Shown: positions 58,672 to 64,000 of the stretch, one piece after another
Layout: each line of letters starts with the position of its first letter
Numbering within the stretch: position 1 is the stretch's first letter
Source: Deltaproteobacteria bacterium
GTDB taxonomy: Bacteria > Myxococcota_A > Polyangia > Polyangiales > Polyangiaceae
Assembly: GCA_016875405.1 (NCBI GenBank)
Contig: VGRJ01000008.1
Location: 20,052-84,051, forward strand
Direction: 5' to 3'
DNA length: 64,000 nt
Translations under genes and position numbers: made by a program
The notes under the pieces: model-generated
Told to the model about the DNA's origin: nothing
Database searches by the model: none
The model's input: the letters and a program-made list of their open reading frames with translations, nothing else

Positions 58672-61600
58672 ATGTCGCAATCGGACGTCGTGGGGAAGGT
58701 TGAGAGGATCGCCAAGGCAGAGCCCAACGTGCTCGTCGAGGCGTCCGGCAAGACCACGGGGGAGACGGTCGGGGCCAAGCGTCGGGCACCTCGCTCACGC
58801 GGGCTCAAGTTCGAGCGCGTGATGGTCGCGCCGGCGGTCGACCCGCTCGATGACGTGCGCATGGAGAAGCGAACCAGCGTCATCTACAACACCGACGGCT
58901 CGGTCGTGTTCAAGCTCGAGGGCGCCGAGATCCCGGCCGAGTGGTCGCAGCTCGCGACCGACATCGTCGTGTCGAAGTACTTCCGCAAGGCGGGCTTGTT
59001 CGGCGACAAAGACCAGGGTGAGACCAGCGTCCGGCAGGTCGTCTACCGCATCGCGCACACGATCCGCGAGGCGGGTGAGCGCTTGGGCGGCTACTTCGCG
59101 TCGACGGCCGACGCCGACAACTTCGAGGCCGAGCTGAGCTTCTTCCTCGTCAACCAGTACGCGGCGTTCAACTCGCCCGTGTGGTTCAACTGCGGTCTCT
59201 GGCACGAGTACGAGATCAAGGGCACGGGCGGCAACTACGCCTGGAACCCCGCCTCTCAGCCCGGCGCGGACAACGAGATCGCCGAGATCGCCAACGCCTA
59301 CGAGCGGCCGCAGTGCTCGGCATGCTTCATCCAGTCGGTCGACGACGACTTGATGTCGATCTACGAGCTCATCAAGCACGAAGCCCGGCTCTTCAAGTAC
59401 GGCTCGGGCACCGGCACCAACTTCAGCTCAATCCGCGGCAAGCAGGAGAAGCTCTCCGGCGGCGGGACGTCGAGCGGCCTCATGAGCTTCCTCGAGGTCC
59501 TCGACCGCGCCGCAGGCGCGACGAAGAGCGGCGGCACCACGCGGCGCGCCGCGAAGATGGTCTGCCTCGACATGGACCACCCCGAGATCGTCGACTTCGT
59601 CCAGTGGAAGGTGCGCGAGGAGAAGAAGGCGCGCGCCCTGATCGGCGCCGGCTACTCCTCTGACTTCAACGGAGAGGCGTACCACACGGTCAGCGGCCAG
59701 AACTCGAACAACTCGATCCGCGTCAATGACGAGTTCATGCGCGCCGCGACGCTCGCGAGCGGCGGCGCGACCCCGCCTGCCCCGACAGGCGCGACGGCGC
59801 CGAACGACGTCTGGCACACGCGCGCCCGGACTTCGGGCGAGGTCATCGGAACCTACAGCGCAAAATCCCTCTGGCGCATGGTCGCCGAGGCCGCGTGGGA
59901 GTGCGCGGACCCAGGCATCCAGTACGACTCGACGATCAACAAGTGGCACACCTGCCCGAACACGGATCGCATTCGCGCGAGCAACCCGTGCTCGGAGTAC
60001 ATGTTCCTCGACAACAGCGCCTGCAACCTCGCGAGCCTCAACCTCACGAAGTTCCTGCGCTCGGACAACTCGTTCGACGTCGACCTCTACCGCCACGCGA
60101 CGCGCGTGTTCTTCACCGCGATGGAGATCCTGGTCGATCTGTCGAGCTACCCAACGCCGACGATCGCGAAGAACTCACACGATTACCGGCCGCTCGGCCT
60201 CGGCTACGCGAACCTCGGCACCGCGCTGATGAGGCTCGGGCTGCCCTACGACTCGGACGCAGGCCGCGCGTTCGCCTCGGCCGTGACCGCGATCATGTGC
60301 GGTCAGGCATACCGAACCTCGGCCGAAGTGGCCGGCAGCAAGGGTGCGTTCAACGGCTACGCCAAGAACGAGGAGCCGATGCTCCGCGTCATGGGCATGC
60401 ACCGCGAAGCCGCGCTCGGCATCGATCGCGATCACTGCCCCGAGTACCTCTGGCGCGCCGCGGTCGAGGACTGGGATCAGGCGGTCGAGCTGGGCCGGGA
60501 GCATGGCTATCGCAACGCGCAGGCGACCGTGCTCGCGCCGACGGGGACGATCGGCCTGCTCATGGACTGCGACACGACGGGCGTCGAGCCGGACTTCGCG
60601 CTCGTGAAGTTCAAGAAGCTCGCCGGCGGCGGCTACTTCAAGATCGTGAACCAATCGGTGCCCGATGCGCTCCGCACGCTAGGCTACCGTGAGCACGAGG
60701 TGCAGGAGATCGTCGCCTTCATCTCGGGGACGAACACGCTGCTCGCTGCGCCCCACGCCAACCGCGCCAAGCTGCTCGCGCTCGGCCTCACGAAGGACGA
60801 GCTCGACAAGGTCGAGAAGGCGCTCCCGAGCGTCTTCGACCTCGGGTCGGCGTTCGCTCCGTGGGTCGTCGGCGAGGAAGCCTACAAGCGGCTCGGCGTG
60901 ACCGGCCGCTCCGGCAACGCGCTCCTCGAGACCCTCGGGTTCAGCTCGTCGCAGATCCAAGAGGCGGGCGACGTCATCGTCGGTCGCATGACGATCGAGG
61001 GCGCGCCGCACCTCAAGGCCGAGCACCTGCCGGTGTTCGACTGCGCGAACCGCTGCGGCCGCACCGGGACGCGCTTCCTGCAGCCGATGGCCCACATCAA
61101 GATGATGGCCGCGACGCAGCCGTTCCTCTCGGGCGCAATCTCGAAGACGGTCAACCTGCCCAACGAGGCCTCCGTCGAAGAGGTGGCTCGCATGTACGAG
61201 GAGGGCTGGCGCCTCGGCCTGAAGGCCGTGGCGCTGTACCGCGACGGTAGCAAGGCCTCGCAGCCGCTTTCGAACAAGGCCGACGACGACAAGGACGACG
61301 CGAAGTCTGCAAAGCCCGCGAAGGCAGCAGCGAAGCCCGAGCCCCTCGCGGCGCAGCCCGAGCGCGTCGAGCTCGTGCACCCGACCGGGGTCCGCGTGCG
61401 GCTGCCGCGCAAGCGCAATGGGTTTACGCAGGAGGCGAAGGTCGGCGGGCACAAGATCTTCCTGCGCACCGGTGAGTACGTCGACGGGACGCTCGGCGAG
61501 ATCTTCGTCGACATGCACAAGGAAGGTGCCGCGTTCCGGTCGCTGATGAACTGCTTCTCGATGTCGGTCTCGATCGGGCTCCAGTACGGCGTCCCGCTCT

Positions 61601-61995
61601 CGACCTTCGTCGACCAGTTCACCTTCACGCGCTTCGAACCGCAGGGGATGGTCGAGGGCCACGACAACGTGAAGATGGCGACGTCGATCGTCGACTACCT
61701 CTTCCGCGTGCTCGGCGTCGAATACCTGAGCCGCTACGACCTGGCACACGTGCAGCCCGAGCCCGCGATCGCGGATCCGGGAGAGACGGCGGCCGAAGCC
61801 CCGTCGCTGCGCGGTGACCTGCCTCGCAAGGCGATCGCTTCGACGCACGAGACATCGTCGGCGAGCGGCATCGACGCGCAGCTCGAGGAAATGATGGGCG
61901 ACGCGCCGGTGTGCGACAGCTGCGGTCACATCACGGTCCGCAACGGCGCCTGCTACAAGTGCCTCAACTGCGGGAACTCGCTCGGCTGCTCCTGA
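58672..61995 (+). CDS. nrdJ: Class II (adenosylcobalamin-dependent) ribonucleotide reductase
   Basis: 1107 residues. [33 protein letters not shown] (redox Cys), [34 protein letters not shown] (the radical NPCSE Cys and second redox Cys) and [21 protein letters not shown] mark the core. A Lys/Ala linker (about 865-905) leads to a TSCPD domain ([27 protein letters not shown]). The last 25 residues form a CxxC-x(n)-CxxC zinc-like tail. It makes deoxynucleotides using B12 and needs no oxygen or second subunit. The ATG at 58672 has AGAGGA just upstream; open frame earlier is Arg/Thr-rich and unlikely. Confidence 0.96.
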   Translation: MSQSDVVGKVERIAKAEPNVLVEASGKTTGETVGAKRRAPRSRGLKFERVMVAPAVDPLDDVRMEKRTSVIYNTDGSVVFKLEGAEIPAEWSQLATDIVVSKYFRKAGLFGDKDQGETSVRQVVYRIAHTIREAGERLGGYFASTADADNFEAELSFFLVNQYAAFNSPVWFNCGLWHEYEIKGTGGNYAWNPASQPGADNEIAEIANAYERPQCSACFIQSVDDDLMSIYELIKHEARLFKYGSGTGTNFSSIRGKQEKLSGGGTSSGLMSFLEVLDRAAGATKSGGTTRRAAKMVCLDMDHPEIVDFVQWKVREEKKARALIGAGYSSDFNGEAYHTVSGQNSNNSIRVNDEFMRAATLASGGATPPAPTGATAPNDVWHTRARTSGEVIGTYSAKSLWRMVAEAAWECADPGIQYDSTINKWHTCPNTDRIRASNPCSEYMFLDNSACNLASLNLTKFLRSDNSFDVDLYRHATRVFFTAMEILVDLSSYPTPTIAKNSHDYRPLGLGYANLGTALMRLGLPYDSDAGRAFASAVTAIMCGQAYRTSAEVAGSKGAFNGYAKNEEPMLRVMGMHREAALGIDRDHCPEYLWRAAVEDWDQAVELGREHGYRNAQATVLAPTGTIGLLMDCDTTGVEPDFALVKFKKLAGGGYFKIVNQSVPDALRTLGYREHEVQEIVAFISGTNTLLAAPHANRAKLLALGLTKDELDKVEKALPSVFDLGSAFAPWVVGEEAYKRLGVTGRSGNALLETLGFSSSQIQEAGDVIVGRMTIEGAPHLKAEHLPVFDCANRCGRTGTRFLQPMAHIKMMAATQPFLSGAISKTVNLPNEASVEEVARMYEEGWRLGLKAVALYRDGSKASQPLSNKADDDKDDAKSAKPAKAAAKPEPLAAQPERVELVHPTGVRVRLPRKRNGFTQEAKVGGHKIFLRTGEYVDGTLGEIFVDMHKEGAAFRSLMNCFSMSVSIGLQYGVPLSTFVDQFTFTRFEPQGMVEGHDNVKMATSIVDYLFRVLGVEYLSRYDLAHVQPEPAIADPGETAAEAPSLRGDLPRKAIASTHETSSASGIDAQLEEMMGDAPVCDSCGHITVRNGACYKCLNCGNSLGCS

Positions 61996-62051
61996 GCGCC
62001 CTGACCGGTCACGCGGGCTCGTGTCGCTGACGCGGCGCGCCTCCGAGCGAC

Positions 62052-62083
62052 ACGCCCTGCCTCTCGCGAGGTGGGGCGTTTTT
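62052..62083 (+). terminator. Rho-independent terminator of nrdJ
   Basis: A 12-bp stem (two G-T wobbles) with a TCGC loop at 62052-62079 is followed directly by a T5 run. It lies 57 nt past the nrdJ stop. Confidence 0.85.
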
Positions 62084-62140
62084 GCTGAACGCCGAAGCAC
62101 GAGCGCCGACCGACCGCGCCACGACTCGCCCACGGAATCG

Positions 62141-62170
62141 TTGCCCTTCGTGCAGCATTTTGAGTAGCGA
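62141..62170 (+). promoter_or_regulatory. Putative alr promoter
   Basis: TTGCCC (62141-62146), an 18-nt spacer and TAGCGA (62165-62170). The -10 box ends 13 nt before the alr ATG, and no Shine-Dalgarno is present. Confidence 0.4.
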
Positions 62171-62183
62171 TCCTCCCACCACC

Positions 62184-63521
62184 ATGGCCGCCGATCCGCC
62201 CGAGCCGCCCGACCAGGCGCCCGCCCCCGCGCCGACGCCGTCGGACCCTGGCGTCGCCTCCGACGGAGCGCGCGTCGTCCGACCCCGCCGGGCCGCACCT
62301 GCGGAAGCGGCACGCGTCACGCGCGCGGAGATCAACCTCGCCCACCTGCGCCACAATCTCCACGAGCTGCGCGCGGTGCTCGCGGCCGCCGCGGAGGGGC
62401 GAGGCCGTCGGCCCGCCAGGATCTGGGCCGTCTTGAAGGCGGACGCCTACGGACACGGCGGGACCGTCGCGGCGACGGCGCTCGAGCGCGCGGGGGTCGA
62501 CGGCGTGTGCGTCGCGTTGCTCGAAGAGGGCATCGAGCTCCGTCAGGCGGGCGTCCGTGTCCCGGTGCTCGTGATGAGCGGCTCGCACGGGCGACGACGC
62601 GACGGACTCGAGGCCTTGATCGAGCACAAGCTGACCCCGGTGGTCTTCGACGCGGAGCAGGTCGAAGCGCTCGCCAACGCGCAGCGCTACATGCAGTCGA
62701 CCCGCGCGAGCGAAGGTCCACTCGACGTGCACGTGAAGATCGACACGGGAATGGGGCGCCTCGGGGTGAGGCCCGAGGCCCTCGAGCCGTTGATGGGCTC
62801 GCTGCGCGGCAGAGGCGAGCTCCGCGTCACGGGGTGGATGACGCACCTCGCCTGCGCGGACGCCCCCGAGGACACGGTCACGAAGACGCAGCTCGCGCGC
62901 TTCGAGGGCTCGCTCGCCGAGGTGGCGAGGGCGGGCTTCGACGTGAGCCTGAGGCACGCCGCAAACAGCGCGGCGGTGCTGCGCTGGCCGGCCTCCCATT
63001 ACGAGGTCGTTCGCCCGGGGCTCGCGCTCTTCGGGGTGCATCCCCTCGGCGCTGCCCCCCCAAGTCACGAGAGCGAAGCGTCGAGCGCGCCGCGCGCCCC
63101 GAGGCTGAAGCCGGTGATGAGCGTGCGCAGCGAGATCGTCGCGCTCCGCGAGCTCCCCGAAGGCGCGTCGCTCGGCTACGGACACACCTGGACAGCGGCG
63201 CGCGCCAGCCGCATCGCCACCGTGCCGATCGGGTACGCCGACGGCTACAGCCGCGCGCTCTCGAATCGCGGCGAGGTGCTCGTCGGAGGGCGGCGGGTGC
63301 CGGTCGTCGGCAACGTCTCGATGGATCTCACGATGATCGACGTCACCGATTTGCCTCACGTGACGGTGCGGGACGAGGTCGTGGTGCTCGGCGAGCAGCG
63401 TGGCCGCTACGGCAGCGACGCGATCTCGGCTCAGGAGCTCGCAGAGCGCTCGGGCACGATCAGCTGGGAGACGTTGACCAGCGTGTCGCGGCGCGTGCCG
63501 CGCTTCTACCGACACCCCTGA
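62184..63521 (+). CDS. alr: Alanine racemase
   Basis: 445 residues. A Pro/Ala-rich N-terminal extension of about 45 residues precedes the TIM barrel. The PLP lysine is in VLKADAYGHGG; VKIDTGMGRLGVRPE and LRHAANSAAVL follow. In the second domain, the catalytic Tyr is in SLGYGHTW, and PIGYADGYSRALSN and VGNVSMDLTMIDVT are family landmarks. It makes D-alanine for the murF pathway. The ATG at 62184 is chosen for the promoter box before it; the frame is open to 62082, through the upstream terminator. Confidence 0.95.
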   Translation: MAADPPEPPDQAPAPAPTPSDPGVASDGARVVRPRRAAPAEAARVTRAEINLAHLRHNLHELRAVLAAAAEGRGRRPARIWAVLKADAYGHGGTVAATALERAGVDGVCVALLEEGIELRQAGVRVPVLVMSGSHGRRRDGLEALIEHKLTPVVFDAEQVEALANAQRYMQSTRASEGPLDVHVKIDTGMGRLGVRPEALEPLMGSLRGRGELRVTGWMTHLACADAPEDTVTKTQLARFEGSLAEVARAGFDVSLRHAANSAAVLRWPASHYEVVRPGLALFGVHPLGAAPPSHESEASSAPRAPRLKPVMSVRSEIVALRELPEGASLGYGHTWTAARASRIATVPIGYADGYSRALSNRGEVLVGGRRVPVVGNVSMDLTMIDVTDLPHVTVRDEVVVLGEQRGRYGSDAISAQELAERSGTISWETLTSVSRRVPRFYRHP

Positions 63522-63608
63522 GCAGGCTCAGCCGAGGCAGCGCCCCCGAGGCGCTCGTCGAGCCACGCTCCCGCGATGGGACGAGCGCCCCCAGACTCTT
63601 GACATAAC

Positions 63609-63893
63609 TCAATCCGTGGCGAGCTCGGACACGCGCCGCTCCGCGTACGAGATGCGGTCGCGCGTCTGGCCATAGGTGGCCTGTCCGAGCCAGTTCTGCC
63701 AGCAGCGCTGGCGCGCCGACGAAGCCTCCACGCGATCGTGGTCGAGCGCCATGCATCGCTCGAAGCGGACGTCGCCTTCGTAGACGCTCTGCAGGTTCGC
63801 GCCGCATGCCGAAACTGACGCGAACGCCATGAGCGCCATGAGGAGGAGCGGGACCGACGCGCTGCGATGAGGCTTTCGCTCGTGTCGTTTCAT
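63609..63893 (-). CDS. Small lipoprotein, unknown
   Basis: 94 residues. The signal MKRHERKPHRSASVPLLLMALMAFASVSAC has a basic start, a hydrophobic core and a lipobox with Cys30. The mature part is about 65 residues, with two further Cys (RCMALDHDRV and QRCWQNWLG) that could pair, and an amphipathic C-terminus. TTGACA lies 31-36 nt upstream of the ATG with no clear -10. No family was recognised. Confidence 0.75.
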   Translation of the reverse strand: MKRHERKPHRSASVPLLLMALMAFASVSACGANLQSVYEGDVRFERCMALDHDRVEASSARQRCWQNWLGQATYGQTRDRISYAERRVSELATD

Positions 63894-63956
63894 GCTAGAC
63901 CCTCGCGTCTTTCGGGCTCTGTCAAAGAGCCTACCACCTCACCGAGAGAAGCCACG

Positions 63957-64000
63957 TGAATCCAGCCTCCGACGAGAAGAGCCGCGCCGACCACGACGAC
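63957..64000 (+). CDS. Possible start of a rightward gene (cut by window edge)
   Basis: A GTG with GAGAGAAG just upstream opens a frame reading NPASDEKSRADHDD to the edge. Fourteen residues are too few to identify anything. The divergent position relative to the small lipoprotein fits a gene start. Confidence 0.35.

Noticed and set aside
60679..62313. A leftward 544-residue open frame opposite nrdJ
   Set aside because: Antisense to conserved nrdJ codons and runs through the nrdJ terminator.

Overview
The window is high-GC bacterial DNA, gene-dense on both strands, with many GTG starts. The content points to a myxobacterium-type organism (Myxococcota, probably the Polyangia/Sorangiineae side). 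Evidence is FHA-fused signalling proteins, two enhancer-binding proteins for sigma-54 RNA polymerase, TPR proteins with two late membrane helices, a MopE-like Cys/Asp repeat protein, several predicted lipoproteins, a full dcw cell-division cluster, and a B12-dependent class II ribonucleotide reductase. This placement is inference from gene content; no phylogenetic marker was aligned. No tRNA, rRNA, CRISPR array, insertion sequence or prophage was seen.

Layout. 1-8.1 kb: a 3'-cut FGE-fold lipoprotein coupled to an NtrC-type regulator, a TPR protein, an M20 dipeptidase, rpiA, an unrecognised protein, an FHA-GGDEF diguanylate cyclase and a small unknown protein. 8.1-11.5 kb: a peroxide-response operon (perR-like, rubrerythrin, CCG-type Fe-S oxidoreductase, DUF3501, hotdog thioesterase) with a PerR-box-like palindrome before the regulator. 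11.6-13.1 kb: rpsU and a GT4 glycosyltransferase. 13.1-30.1 kb: the complete dcw run, read leftward: mraZ-rsmH-ftsL-ftsI-murE-murF-mraY-murD-ftsW-murG-murC-ftsQ-ftsA-ftsZ. Nearly every junction is an overlapping stop/start, an mraZ promoter with MraZ-type repeats lies at one end and a terminator hairpin at the other. murB and ddl are absent.

30.2-38.1 kb: a free-standing methylmalonyl-CoA-mutase-type B12 domain, a molybdopterin oxidoreductase, ruvC, a glycolate-oxidase-type flavoprotein, two membrane/exported proteins and an FHA-GAF-AAA+ regulator. 38.1-43.7 kb: a leftward run of RNase E/G (with a roughly 320-residue insert), PilZ, ribE, ribBX, ribH and nusB. 44.1-48.8 kb: a Cys-rich lipoprotein, a propionyl-CoA-carboxylase-type beta subunit, a lysine 2,3-aminomutase and a PpiC-type lipoprotein. 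48.9-51.4 kb: a disturbed stretch with a MopE-like repeat gene that seems to lack its start, a tail-like single-pass membrane ORF on the other strand, and a TPR gene broken by one missing C. 51.4-64 kb: pyrH, rpoZ, a methyltransferase, a phosphoesterase, a thiolase, a CHAD protein, RNase J, nrdJ, alr and a small lipoprotein.

Functional links. The dcw genes plus alr supply peptidoglycan precursors and the divisome. FHA-GGDEF and PilZ are producer and reader modules for c-di-GMP. The carboxylase subunit, the B12 domain and nrdJ point to B12-dependent metabolism. Two expression styles are visible: genes inside operons have Shine-Dalgarno sequences or overlapping stop/start codons, while many operon-leading genes have a TAnnnT-type -10 box only 6-13 nt before the start codon and no Shine-Dalgarno, suggesting leaderless or very short-leader mRNAs.
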